Positions 12,765 through 24,740 of a DNA stretch of 64,000 nt are shown here, piece by piece; within the stretch, counting starts at the first letter, position 1, and every line of letters begins with the position of its first letter. Where the stretch lies: assembly GCA_963573385.1 (NCBI GenBank), contig CAUYLG010051940.1, positions 1-64,000 of the forward strand. The letters run 5' to 3'. The notes beneath the pieces are model-generated. The model worked only from the letters and a program-made list of their open reading frames with translations. It was not told the origin of the DNA and ran no database searches. The DNA comes from Cacajao melanocephalus. Its lineage: Eukaryota > Chordata > Mammalia > Primates > Pitheciidae. The position numbers were made by a program, and so were the translations under genes.

Positions 12765-14325
12765 CAAAAGTACAAGTTCAAAGTCTCATTTGAGACAAAA
12801 GAAATCCCTTCCACCTATCAGCCGGTAAAATGAGAATGAGTTAGTTACTTCCATGATAAAATAGAAGTATAGGAATTGGGTAAACATTGTTGTTCCTAAA
12901 GAGAAAAATTGGCCAAAAGAAAAGGGTTACATGCCCCATGGAAGTTTGAAACCCAGCATGACAGTCATTAAATCTTTAAGCTCCAAAATAATCTCTTCTG
13001 TATCCAGGACATACTGGTGCAAGGGATGGGCTCCCAAGGCTACAGCAACCCTGTGACTTTATAGGGTGCAGCCCCCACAGCTGCTCTCATGAGATGGAGT
13101 TGAATGCCTGCATCTTTTCCAGGTGCAGGGTCCAAGCTACTGGTGGATCCACATTTTTGGGTCTGGAGGATGGTGGCTTCCTTCTCACAGCTCCACTATG
13201 CAGAACCCCACTGGGGACTCTGTGTGGGGGCTGCAGCTCTACATTTCTCTTTATCATTGCTCTAGTAGAGGTTCTCTGGGGGCTCTGCCTCTGCAGTAGG
13301 CTTCTGTCTGTGCACCCAGGCTTTTCCATACATCTTCTGAAATCTGGGTGAAGAGTGCTAAGTCTTATTCACTCTTGCACCCTGTGCACCTTCAAGCTTA
13401 CCACCAAACTGCCAAGTCTTATGGTTTTTGTTCTTCAAACGTGGAAGCTGCCCAATCTTATGGTTTGTGTTCTCCAAAGTGGCAGACTGGGCTATACCTG
13501 GTCCCCTTTGAACCACAGCTTGAGCTGGAGCAGCTGGGATATAGGGAGCAGTGTTCCTAGGCTGCACAGGGCAGTGGGTCCCTGGGCCTGTTCTACAAAA
13601 TCATTCTGTTTTCCAAAACCATTCCATTCTCTTAGGCCTCTGGGCCTGCCATGAGAGAGGCTGCCACTAAATGAAATGCTTTTGAGGCTTTTCTCCATTG
13701 TATTGGATGTTAGCTCTTGGTTCTCTTATAGTTATACTAATCTCTCTAGCAAGTGGTTGTTCCATAACCTGCTTGATTCTTTCTTTCTATGCTACATGGC
13801 TAGGCTGCAAATTTCCAAAGTTTTATGCTCTGCTTTCCTTTTAAATATAAATTCCATCTTTAAGTTTTTTTTTTTTTTTTTTCCCCCTCCTGCATGTGAG
13901 CCAAGGCTGTGTTAGAAGCAGCCAGGCCACATCTCGAACACTTGTCTGCTCAGAAATTTTTTCAACCAAATACTCTAAATCATCACTCTTAAGCTCAAAC
14001 TTTCACAGGTCCCTAGGAGCTGAACAAAATGCAGCCAAGTTCTTTGTTAAAGAATAACATGTGGGACCTTTGCTCAAGTTCCCAGTAAGTACCTCATTTT
14101 TATCTGAGACCTTGTTGGCCTGGACTTACTGACTATATGACTATCAGCATTTTGGTCACAACCATCTAACCAGTCTTTAAGAAGTTTGCAACATTTTCTC
14201 ATTTTCATTTCTTCTTCTGAGCCTTCCAAACTCTTCCAACCTCTTCTTATTACCTAGTTCCAAAGTTGCTTCTATGTTTTCAGGTATCTTTATAGAAATG
14301 TACCACTCCTAGATGCCAATTTTTG
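12765..14325 (-). mobile_element. ERVL-MaLR (MST/THE1-type) internal region, antisense
   Basis: Reverse-complement MaLR internal landmarks are continuous: gtccaaagtctcat-like start, ggctcccaaggct, cttttccaggtgcagggt, gtggatccacat, ggtctggaggatggtggc, acagctccacta, and later ttatgctctgctttcc and accaagttactttg-like text. The family is non-autonomous and codes for nothing here. With the LTR at 14326 it forms the 5' LTR plus internal part of one minus-strand MaLR provirus. Its 3' LTR is missing at 12755. Confidence 0.85.
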
Positions 14326-14698
14326 TTTTAGGCCATTCTTGCTGCTAGCTGGATAATTTACAAGAAAAGAGGTTTAATTGGCTTATGGTTCTGCAGGCTG
14401 TACAGGAAGTGTAGTAGCATCTGCTTCTAAGGAGGCCTCAGGAGGCTTACAATCATGCCAGAAGGTGAAGGGGGAGCAGGCACCTCACATGGCAAAAGCA
14501 GGAGCAAGCAAGAGAGTGGAAGGAAGATGCCACACATTTTTAAATGACCAGATTTTGTGATAGCTCCCTATCACAAAGACAGCACCAAGCCATGAGGGAT
14601 CCACTTTCAAGATCCAAGCACCTGTCACCAGGCCTCATCTCCAGCATTAGGGATTACAATCCAACATGAGATTTGGAGAGGGACAAATCTACAAACAA
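14326..14698 (-). mobile_element. ERVL-MaLR LTR (MST/MLT1A-like), antisense, 5' LTR of the MaLR provirus
   Basis: It reads ggataatttacaagaaaag, aggtttaattggctta, cttacaatcatgccagaagg and then gagatttggagagggac, the reverse complement of a MaLR LTR. It directly borders the antisense MaLR internal region, consistent with its being the 5' LTR. Confidence 0.85.
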
Positions 14699-15426
14699 TA
14701 CAGACTGTAACAGAAGACAGATATACAAACTATATCAGACTATAGCAAGATACCGTGCCAACTTTGACCACCAAGTTACTTTGTTTTTTATACCAAATAT
14801 CATACTTTACAACCCATAGTGTCCAACAGTGAGTAAATAGATCAACCAAGTAAATATATCATGTTGCATATTATCCTCAAAGTAATGGTTTAATTAAATA
14901 CTCTTGTTTAAAATGGGGGTGGGGCATAAAGGCATGAAGGGCTGGTTTGCTTGCCTTCATGAGTGTGTGCTCACATTTAATATGATGGGTGTAAGAGAGG
15001 GATGGATATTATGTCTGACTGAGAATAATTCTCTACCTCGTACTGTAAAACAGAAGACAGGTAATTTCACCGAGATAGATTCCTCTGCCTTTCCATGAAA
15101 CTTGTGGAAGGAAGCTGCAGGAATATGCTGTTACAACAATACAATTCTTTCCTACATGCCCTCAATTATTTTATTTCCTACCTGATGCAGTAGTCCCAGG
15201 ACTGGGGCTGCAACTGCAGATGCCAGAAGCAAGGATGATCTCTATACAAGAAACTGTAATAGTATCTTTAAACTTTTATGCTGGAATTCCTGAGGGCCTG
15301 ATGGAATGGATTTTGCCTTCCTCCTATCTGGCAAAATTGGAGTTGACAGTAAATGCAGCTATATTGCTTAGTGGTTGTAATGGCCTACTAGGTCTGTACC
15401 TATGTAATCCTACCCTATATGGGTGG
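14699..15426 (+). mobile_element. possible further ERVL-like internal sequence
   Basis: The segment at 15005-15065 (gactgagaataattctctac, gtactgtaaaacagaag) resembles the protease-region sequence at 9930-9990. This suggests ERVL-related DNA continues beyond the MaLR insertion, or that a second copy exists. The rest is not recognised. Confidence 0.35.
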
Positions 15427-15778
15427 TGCTATTGTTTGAATGTGTTTCTCAAACAGCAATTGTTTCAAACTTAATTCCCAGTGCAACAGTGCTGGGATGT
15501 GGGACCTAAAGGGAGATGTCTAGGTCATGATGGGTTCATCCTTATGAGTGGATTAATGCTGATTACAAAAGTGCTTGAGGCTGCAAGTTTGATCTCTTGC
15601 TTTCTTGTCCTCTCTTTGCCCTTCTGCCACAGGATGATACAGCAACAAGACCCTCACCTTATGCTTATCCTGGCCCCTTGATCTTGGCCTCCAGAAATGT
15701 GAGAAAATAAATTTTCATTCATTGTAAATTACTCAGTCAGTGGTATTCTGTTACGGCAGCATAAAATGGACTAAAACA
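15427..15778 (+). mobile_element. MLT1-type (ERVL-MaLR) LTR
   Basis: Sense MLT1 features run from tgctattgtttgaatgtg through aacttaattcccagtgcaac, gtgggacctaaaggga, ccttgatcttggcctccag and gtgagaaaataaat to ggactaaaaca. It is a nearly complete solo LTR of about 350 bp. The AATAAA signal is at about 15705. Confidence 0.88.
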
Positions 15779-16074
15779 GAAAAGAATGAACTGAGGAGAC
15801 ACTTGACAGCCTGGTATTTGTGCTGACAATGCAGACCAGCAGAATGGCTGTATAACTGTAATATGTTCATTATCCAATGCACACAGCAAGTCAGTATGCT
15901 AAGATACTGGCTTGCAGCAGAGAATGAGGTTTAATTATAGAGCTGCTGAATGAGGAACAAATCCATCTTCTCAAGGAGTTTGGGGATAGGGTTTTGGAGT
16001 GGGTAGAAGTGTAGAGATCTTTGAGTTGGAAAGTGCAGGGTGAAGTCATAGGACAGGGAGATAAACTATGTTCT
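15779..16074. other. unassigned sequence between two MaLR LTRs
   Basis: No coding potential is visible. It may be residual ERVL internal sequence, but no motif proves this. Confidence 0.3.
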
Positions 16075-16079
16075 CATGC

Positions 16080-16454
16080 TGATACGGTTTGGCTCTGTGT
16101 CCCTACCCAAATCTCATCTTGAATTGTACTCCTATAATTCCCATGTGTTGTGGGAGGGACCTGGTGTGAGATAATTGAATCATGGGGACGGTTTCCTTCA
16201 TTCTGTTCTCATAGTAGTGAATACATCTCACAAGATCTGATGGTTTTATCAGGGGTTTCTGCTATTGTGTCTTCCTAATTCTCTCTTTGCCTGCTGCCAT
16301 CCATTTAAGATGGGACTTGCTCCTCCTTGCCTTCCATCATGATTGTGAGGCTTCCCCAGCCACATGGAACTGTAAGCCCAATTAAACCTCTTTCCTTTGT
16401 AAATTTCCCAGTCTTGGATATGTCTTTATCAGCAACGTGAAAACAACAAGTACA
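16080..16454 (+). mobile_element. THE1 LTR, complete solo LTR
   Basis: It runs from tgatacggtttggctctgtg to gcaacgtgaaaacaac..taca with all THE1 landmarks, including gtgggagggacctggtg and cttccatcatgattgtgagg. A perfect 5-bp target duplication, catgc, sits at 16075-16079 and 16455-16459, so the ends are exact. Confidence 0.95.
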
Positions 16455-16551
16455 CATGCTTATTCTGTTTCTTTGTGGGGCATCTTCAAATTATTTGGGA
16501 TCAGCTGTTTCACTGGAATTCAGGATCTGAAAAATATCTTAAGCAATTCTT

Positions 16552-16982
16552 TTTTTTTCCCCCAGAAATCCCCTTTACTTTTGACTCCACATTATATTGT
16601 ATAATGTTCAGATATTACATGACCTGGTTTTTCAGTTTTCTGATAATGAGATCTCTCTCCTTAAGTGATGAAGGGTTTCAAAGCTCTGAATGGAGATAAA
16701 GCTTATCCCTGCTTTCTCCACCACCAAACACCCATTCTTTCTTAGGCAGATCAGGTAAAAATATGTTTGCCCACCAAGCACCATAAACACAACACAGTTA
16801 TCACCACTTCCCTTCCTTGAGAAACAGCTTCCCTGTGACACCTAAGAGGACTAGCATCCATGGCGTCAAGCTGTAACTTTTCACCTGAGGCACAGATAGA
16901 GAGCCTGTCACAAAGTATCAAGGATGCAAAACATGACAATTGTCTTGTGATAATTCAGAATAAAGCTTAAAAACATCCTAGG
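16552..16982 (-). pseudogene. retrocopy of an unidentified transcript, minus strand
   Basis: A 431-bp block starts (plus strand) with a T-run and is enclosed by a perfect 16-bp direct repeat, atcttaagcaattctt, at 16536-16551 and 16983-16998. On the minus strand this is target duplication, body, then a short A-tail, and the insertion point reads TTT/AAGAA, close to the L1 endonuclease preference. The body matches no repeat I recognise, and its longest open frame (69 codons, minus, 16632-16841) has no family signature. It is therefore probably a processed copy of a cellular mRNA or noncoding RNA; the source is unknown. Confidence 0.55.
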
Positions 16983-16998
16983 ATCTTAAGCAATTCTT

Positions 16999-18213
<1,215 letters not shown>

Positions 18214-18566
18214 CTACCCTAGACTGGGTAATTTATGAAGAAAAGAGGTTTAATTGACTCACAGTTCTGCAGGCTTAACAGGAAGCATGGCTGGGAGGCT
18301 TTAGGAACTTAGAATCATGGTAGGAGGTGAAGGGAAAGCAAGCATGTCTTACATTGGTGGAGCAGGAGAGAGAGAGAGAGAGAGCAAGGTGGGTAGTGCC
18401 ACACACTTTCAAACAACCAGATCTTGTGAGAACTCATTCACTATCATAAGAACAGCAAGGGAGAAGTCTGCCTCCATATTTCAGTCACCTCCCACCAGGC
18501 CCTTCTTCTGACATGTAGGGATTACAATTCTAAACGAGATTTGGGTGGGGACACAGAGCCAAAGCA
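18214..18566 (-). mobile_element. ERVL-MaLR LTR (MST/MLT1A-like), antisense
   Basis: It reads agactgggtaatttatgaag, aggtttaattgactcac, cttagaatcatggtagg, gtgagaactcattcac and gagatttgggtggggac. This is the reverse complement of a MaLR LTR. Because internal sequence follows on its right, it is the 3' LTR of a minus-strand element. Confidence 0.9.
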
Positions 18567-18680
18567 CATCATTCTCACATTTTGAAACCAATCATGCCGT
18601 CCTAACATTTTCCCAAAGTCCTAACTCATTCCAGCATTAACTTGAGAGTCCAAGTCCAAAGTCTTATCTGAGACAAGGCA
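18567..18680 (-). mobile_element. ERVL-MaLR internal stub, antisense
   Basis: About 110 bp (ccaatcatgccgtcctaac, cagcattaacttgagag, ccaaagtcttatctgagac) is the 3' end of a MaLR internal region next to its 3' LTR. The rest of the element is deleted. Confidence 0.75.
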
Positions 18681-19938
18681 ATGAGCAGATATTGAGAAAG
18701 AAAGAAAGTAGGATCCAGATTGCATCCAAACCTGAATCACTATCCACTTACAGCAAGAAAACACATTTTCTTACCACTCTTGCAATATGCATAAACATGA
18801 TAAAACCCATCCAAATTTCCCCTTCTCCTTCGCAAAAATTTCAGAAAGTTGGTGGCTCTGTTTTTCAGGAAGGACTCAGAAGATGGGAAGGTGAGAGAGG
18901 TAAATACAGAGAATGGACTTGAATGGGTACTTTCTTTGCCATCTCATTTTCAGTCTCACTTCTGATCCTTTTAGCTGAACAGAAGTCTTCTGATAAGTAT
19001 TTCAGCCTCCCTGCCTTCCCCTCCTGCGGCTGTGTATTGTGCATACCAAACATTTACAGTGGCTAGCCATTAGTTGGCTTTTACTATTGATCTTTTTTCT
19101 TTGTTGTGTTTTCTCTCTGAAAGCTCCATTCAGTACTTTGGCATTAAAAAAGCTTGGTATGAATAAAAACAACGTAATTCTCCCCTTTTGTGTTTCTGTG
19201 AGAAGCCAACACCAGAATACCTTGTGACCATCTTCTGTGGCTAAAATGACTTTTAAAACTTGTGGTTGTGCTCAGAGTGCTGAAACAGGATGTGTAGAAC
19301 ATTGGAAGGAGGCCATTCATCAGTGAACAAACTTCTCTGGGCAGATATGCAGGGAGGATCTTGGAGGCTGAAGTTTTGCCTTTGTTTTTCTTGTTTGCTG
19401 CCAACTGCAAGTTACAAATTGGATACAAATTCCTTAACCTTTGGCCAGCAGCCCTCAATTTCATGCTGTCTAATTTATATGTAAGCAAGGTCACACATTT
19501 GCCTTAATTGTGTTTTCCTTAAGTTTTTCCATCTTATTTTGGGGGAGGTTTTTAGTTTCTGATTTCCTGAACTCTGGTTAATTCTTGACTTTCTGGTATG
19601 TTTTGCAGCAGCATTACTCTGGAAATGTCAACATTAAAAAAAAAGTGGAAAAAAAAAGTCACTCATTTGGCCTGATTTGAACACCAGGGTATAGCCTTAC
19701 AGTCACAGACTATTCTTTAGCACTGAAAACAAAATCCTAAAGACCTTGAATCAAAAATCAGGTCTCTATTTGACAAATAATTGGTAGCACAACCTTATTT
19801 TCTTTAATAAAATCAGGTTAGGAAAGTGAGAAGGAATTGATAGTAGAGACAGCTCTGACTTCCAGTGGTGTCTAGAAAGCCTCTTAATAGAATGGAATCT
19901 GTATTTTTCTCATTCCAATGGGAAGAAAAATTTTTTTT
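18681..19938. other. anonymous sequence
   Basis: There is no recognised repeat or gene. Several short open frames on both strands overlap here without family signatures. Two A-runs at about 19635-19660 are not linked to an Alu. Confidence 0.4.
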
Positions 19939-20149
19939 CATTTCATATGGCCTTAGCCTATAATTTATTTTTGTTTTTGTTTTTTTAAAGTCTTTTCAGG
20001 AAAAGTTCTTCCCATATCCTATGGGTTTTTTTTTTTTTTTCATTTCATGTGGCCTTAGCCTATAATTTATTATTATTATTGTTATTATTATTATTATTAT
20101 TATTTTTAAAGTCTGTCTTCAGGAAAAGTCCTTCCCATATCCTCCTGGG
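19939..20149. repeat. diverged tandem duplication, unit about 100 bp
   Basis: Copy 1 (19939-20025) and copy 2 (20041-20149) share catttcat.tggccttagcct, then ataattta, then taaagtct and caggaaaagt.cttcccat. The middle of copy 2 has expanded to a (TTA)n microsatellite at about 20069-20105, where copy 1 has a T-rich run. Confidence 0.9.
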
Positions 20150-20222
20150 AATTTCTCTGCAGTCTTCTGTGTTGGCTGCTGTGTTAGTTGCACCATGCAC
20201 TCAGCTTTTAGTAATTTGTTAT

Positions 20223-20511
20223 GGCAACATGGTGAAACCCCGTCTCCACTAAAAATACAAAAATTAGTTGGGTGTGGTGGCATGCACCTGCAAACTCCAC
20301 CTCCTGGGTTCAAGCGATTCTCCTGCTTCAGCCTCCTGAGTAGCTGAGACTATAAGAATGTTCTACCACCCAGCTAATTTTTGTATTTTTAGTAGAGACA
20401 AGATTTCATCATGCTGGCCAGGCTGGTCTCAAACTCCTGACATCAGGTGATCCTCCTGTTTCAGGTTTCCAAAGTGCTAGGATTACAGGCATGAACCACC
20501 AGCCTGGCTGG
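20223..20511. mobile_element. chimeric Alu: sense fragment joined to antisense Alu
   Basis: At 20223-20290 the sequence is Alu sense (catggtgaaaccccgtctcc, then aaaaatacaaaaattag, then gtggtggcatgcacctg). At 20290 it switches to antisense Alu (ccacctcctgggttcaagcg and onward to the reversed 5' end). No poly-A or poly-T lies between the two halves. Confidence 0.9.
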
Positions 20512-21384
20512 TATCCTTAACTTTAAACATAAACAAATGTAGAAGAAATAGTGTAAAGATCCCCATAATCCATTACCCAGCTTCAATAATTATCAATATA
20601 TTGCCAATGTTATTTCACCTATAACTTCTCTACTGTCTACTCCTTGCTGTTGTTTTGCCTTGTAGCTTTATTGAAGCACAATTTACATTCCATAAATTAA
20701 TCCATTTTAAGTATACAATTCAATGATTTGTAGTAAATTTACAAAGTTGTGTAACCATCACATCAATCCTGCTTCAGAAGTTTCATTACTTCAGAATATT
20801 CTCTCATGTCCATGTGCAGTTAATCCCTTTCATACCCAGGCCCAGGAAACTATTTGCTTTCTGAATTTATAGATTTGCTTTTTCTGGACATTTTATGTAA
20901 ATATAATCATACAATATTTTTTCTTTTGCATCTGATTTCTTTCACTTAGCAAAAAAGTGTTAAAGTTCATTCATGTTTTAACATGTATCAGTAGTTTGTT
21001 GATTTTTGTTGCTGAGTAGTATGCATTATATGTATATACCACATTTTATTTATTCACAACTTAATGAACATTTGGGTTTTTTTTGGCTATACTGTATAAT
21101 GCTGCTATAACTATTCACATACAAGTGTTTGTGTAGACATATGTTGTTTACTTTTTGGAAGATTTCTACACATGAATTGCCAGGTTTATGTTTATATTTA
21201 GTGAGTTTGACTTTTGAAGTAACTGCCAAGCTCTTTTCAAAAAGGCTTCACTATTTTCCATTTTCACCAGCAGTGAATAGGATTACAGGTTTTCCACATC
21301 CACACCAAAACTTATCTATTCTTTAAAATTATACCATCCTAGTGGGTGCATAATGGTATCACATGGTGGTGTTGATTCCCTAAT

Positions 21385-21869
21385 TATTACTGAAATGCCA
21401 GGGGTTTGGTCTATGTCTCATTCCTCTTTGCATAGAAAGTCAATCACTAAGACAACAATTATTGCAAGGGAGGAAGGCTTTAATCAGGTGCTGCAGCCAA
21501 GGAGAACAGAAAATCAGTTTCAAATTCATTTCCCTCACCAACTAAAATCAGGCATTTATATAGCAGGGAAGAAACTAAAACAGGAATTAGGGAAGGTTAA
21601 GGAAGAGATGTTGGTCAATGGAAAGCAGGTGGTTAGATAGGCAGTTGTGATGGGCGAGGGGTCTTACGTCTTATTGTCCAGATGCAATAATCTGGTAGGT
21701 TTCAATTCCTTAATACTGTTTGGGAGAACTGACAGTTGATTTCTTCAGAAAGGAGCTCAGATAAGACAATTTTAACTTTCATAAGTTATAAGACTAGGAG
21801 GGTCAATTTCTATGTTTATTTAAAAGAAACCATAAACATCAGTTCTATGGGACAGTTGGGCTGGCTTCA
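21385..21869 (-). mobile_element. solo LTR (ERV1-like, unnamed family), antisense
   Basis: The LTR interrupts the antisense L1 with the 4-bp target duplication taat at 21381-21384 and 21870-21873, as expected of a class I ERV. In reverse complement it ends with gcctttct..atgcaaagag and a cattt..agtaata terminus. It shares aaggctttaatcaggtgctg with the LTR at 50147. Confidence 0.75.
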
Positions 21870-21880
21870 TAATGACTAAT

Positions 21881-22002
21881 GATGTTGAACATTTTGCATG
21901 TACTTCTGAACATTTTACATGTACATACATTTTACATGAACATTTTGCATGTACATAAGTACATTTTACATGTTCATAAGTACATGCAAAATGTTTAACA
22001 TC
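21881..22002. repeat. inverted repeat/hairpin inside L1
   Basis: Arms of 25 bp at 21881-21905 and 21978-22002 are reverse complements with one mismatch. The 72-bp spacer holds further direct copies of gaacatttt(g/a)catgtac. Consensus L1 has only a short unrelated stretch here, so the block is a local expansion. Confidence 0.9.
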
Positions 22003-22409
22003 GTTTTTATAAATCTTCAGTGAAATGTTTATTCAAATATTTTGCTTATTTTAAATTTGGGTTGTCTTCCTATTCTTGAGTTTTAATGTTTCTTCATACA
22101 CATTGGATACAAGATCTTTATTGCATAATTTGCAAATATTTTCTCTCAGTCTCTGGTTTTCATTTTCTTAGTGATGACAATTGAAGTGAGAAAGTTTTTA
22201 ATTGTGATGAAGTCCAATATATCATTTTTTCTCTCTTATGGATTATATATTTGTTACACTATCTAAGAATTCTCTGCCTAAACCACGGATACAAAGATTT
22301 TTCTCCTTGTTTCCTTCTAGAAGTTTTCTATCTTTAGCTCTTACATTTAGGTCCAAGATACGTTTTGAGTTAATTATTGTACAATACAGTGTGTGGTAAT
22401 AACCGAAAC

Positions 22410-22645
22410 CAGTGATTCTCATCTGGGGGCAGTTTTGCTCCTCAGAGCACATGTAAAAATGTTAGGAAACAGTTTTGGTTCTCACAACTTGGTAAGGGGT
22501 GCTACTGGCATTTAGTGGGTAGAAGTCAGAGATATTACAGAATGTCATCCTATTAATACAATACACAGAACAGCCCCTTGCCCAAATAATTAATTACTCA
22601 ATTCAATAGTGCCAAGGTTCAATAGTGCCAAGGTTGAGAAATCCT
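22410..22645 (+). mobile_element. MER20 (hAT-Charlie DNA transposon remnant)
   Basis: The order cagtgattctcatctggggg, ttttggttctcacaac, ggtgctactggcatttagtg, ggtagaagtcagagat, cacagaacagcccctt, aatagtgccaaggttgagaa fits this non-autonomous hAT element. It carries an exact 16-bp tandem duplication, caatagtgccaaggtt, at 22604-22619 and 22620-22635. Confidence 0.8.
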
Positions 22646-22690
22646 GGAGTGGTTAAAAAAAAGAAGGTAGCATTAATAATACATGGGATA

Positions 22691-22981
22691 GGCCAGGCAC
22701 GGTGGCTCATACTTGTAATCCCAGCACTTTGGGAGGCTGAGGCGGGCAGATCATGAGGTCAGGAGTTTCAGACCAGCCTGTCCAGCATTGTGAAACCCGG
22801 TCTCTATTAAAAATTAGCTGGGCATGGTAGGGCATCTGTAGTCCCAGCTACTCAGGAGGCAGGAGAATGGCTTGAACCCCAGAGATGGAGGCTGCAGTCA
22901 GCCACTGCACTTCAGCCTGGTGACTGAGCAAGACTCTGTCTCAATAATAATGATAATAATAATAATAATAACAACAACAAC
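22691..22981 (+). mobile_element. Alu SINE with (AAT)n/(AAC)n tail
   Basis: This is a sense Alu with a small deletion in the second arm. Its tail is a microsatellite of aat and aac units (22943-22981). The flanks acatgggat and acataggat are the target duplication with one change. Confidence 0.95.
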
Positions 22982-23211
22982 ACATAGGATGTGAACCCAG
23001 ACATGCCCCTCTGGAAGTGAAACTTGATCTTTCACTGATTTCCCTGCCCTGGTATAGTGACCATGGAGCAGTTCCAGGCAAGAATGCCAGAGATATCTAC
23101 TGTTCTTACTTAAAGTTGAGTGGTTTTTCCATCAGTAACCACTTCTTAATTTTTTGTATGCCTTTGATCAATTTCTAGAGCCCTGAAATGATTGCTTTTG
23201 AAAAATTTTCT

Positions 23212-23498
<287 letters not shown>

Positions 23499-23632
23499 TT
23501 ACCTGTTTGTCATTGCTTTTTGGGAGTATTTGCTGCCGTATGGAAGTTTCCCAAGTTTTGAAAGGAACAAAAAAGTCTACGAACAAAGAAAACATTAAGT
23601 GTATATTTGAAAATGTAGTTATTTATTGATTC

Positions 23633-23765
23633 AGCAAATATTTATTCAACATTTATAATACAACAGCTAGTGATGGGCAAGAGTATGCAAAACACCATCT
23701 TGACTCTTAAGACACTCACGGTTAAGTGGAGGAGACACAAATTAAACGAGCAAGTTGCCTAGAGG
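23633..23765 (+). repeat. old mammalian interspersed repeat, unassigned
   Basis: The text aaatatttattcaacattt, then cttaagacactcacggttaa and ggaggagacac, is typical of a very old dispersed mammalian repeat also seen near 41350, 42030 and 59210. I cannot name the family with confidence. Confidence 0.4.
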
Positions 23766-23769
23766 CTCA

Positions 23770-23965
23770 GGGGATGGGTCTGCCTTCAACTCTTGATGTT
23801 CTTACTGCTGTGTGATGTTGGGCAAGTTAAGCTGTCTAAGCCTCAGTTCCCTCATCTGTGAAGCAGGGTAATTAACAGCATCTACCTCATGTGATTTCTG
23901 TGAAGCTGTTTTCATATATGTAAGCAGTTTAGCACAGTGCCTAGCATCTATTAAACACTAAAAAA
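23770..23965 (+). mobile_element. MIR SINE
   Basis: The MIR core is clear: ctgtgtgatgttgggcaagt, cctcagttccctcatctgtg, aagcagggtaattaacagc, then the tail gcacagtgcctagcat. Confidence 0.9.
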
Positions 23966-24024
23966 TGGTTCGCTTTTCATTATATAGTGTGATCAATGTT
24001 ATGCTAAGAGTAAGCATGTGATAC

Positions 24025-24740
24025 TGATACAAACAGGAGACAGGGAAATACTGTGTAGGAGAGGGTAATTCCCTGTCAAAGGCCTCACCCACAAGCCTGG
24101 ACACCCATGGCCCTGAGAACAGGCATTCCTGTTTTTAAGCCCAAAAGTTGCCTTTTGGCTCACTACACACACCCTATCCTGTACCCATATAAACCTCAGA
24201 CTCCAGAAGCAGATGACAAGGAGATGAACAAATGAACAGCAGAGTGGCTCAGCAGAGAAGGAGCAACTGGATGTCCAGAGGAGTTCAGCTGGGGATGACT
24301 GAGCAGGAGATCAGCTGCTGGATGGCCAAACTCCAGGGGAAGATCGTCTTCCCACTCCATCCCTGCTTCCATCCCACTGAGAGCCACCTCCACCACTCAA
24401 ACCCCTGCATTCATCCTTCAAGTCAGTGTGTGACCTGATTCTTGTGTGACCTGATTCTTCCTGGACGCTGGACAAGGAGTTGGGTACCAAGGGGGTCCAC
24501 TGAGCTGTTTAACACTTAAGCCGTCTGTGGATGGCAGAGCTAAAAGAGCACAGTGACACAGGGGCTTCAGGAGTCACAGGCACCCACCCCTAGATGCTGC
24601 CATGTAGCTGGAGTCCAAAAGTGCTCACCTTGGTTCCTACACTTGCCCATCTATGTGCTCCCTCTCTCACATAAGGGGTTTGAACTTGTGGCAGCTTCGC
24701 CAGAACAGAGAGCCACACCCCTGTCCCTCATCCTGTGAGG
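24025..24740 (+). mobile_element. probable ERV1 LTR, family not recognised
   Basis: This GC-richer block has promoter-like order: ctcacccacaagcctgg, a TATA-like catataaacctcagac at 24187, then a transcribed-looking region ending about 24740. An exact 16-bp tandem repeat, gtgtgacctgattctt, lies at 24428-24459. The layout suggests a solo LTR, but no terminal duplication was identified and the ends are estimates. Confidence 0.4.

Larger units (their letters stand above)
20515..22405 (-). mobile_element. L1M-type LINE, antisense, long block
   Basis: Reverse-complement landmarks of an old L1 run in order: tttattgaagcacaattta near 20668, ttctggacattttatgtaa near 20883, catcctagtgggtgcata at 21336, then past an LTR aatgactaatgatgttgaac at 21871, cctattcttgagttttaa near 22070, aatgtgatgaagtccaata near 22200, and cttacatttaggtcc near 22343. 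It is split by an LTR at 21385-21869 and modified by a local hairpin at 21881-22002. Confidence 0.8.

Noticed and set aside
13094..13698. Cluster of overlapping open frames on both strands
   Set aside because: All lie in the antisense MaLR internal region, which is GC-richer and naturally has longer chance frames.
20049..20252. 67-codon frame beginning with a poly-leucine run
   Set aside because: The leucines are translation of the (TTA)n microsatellite.
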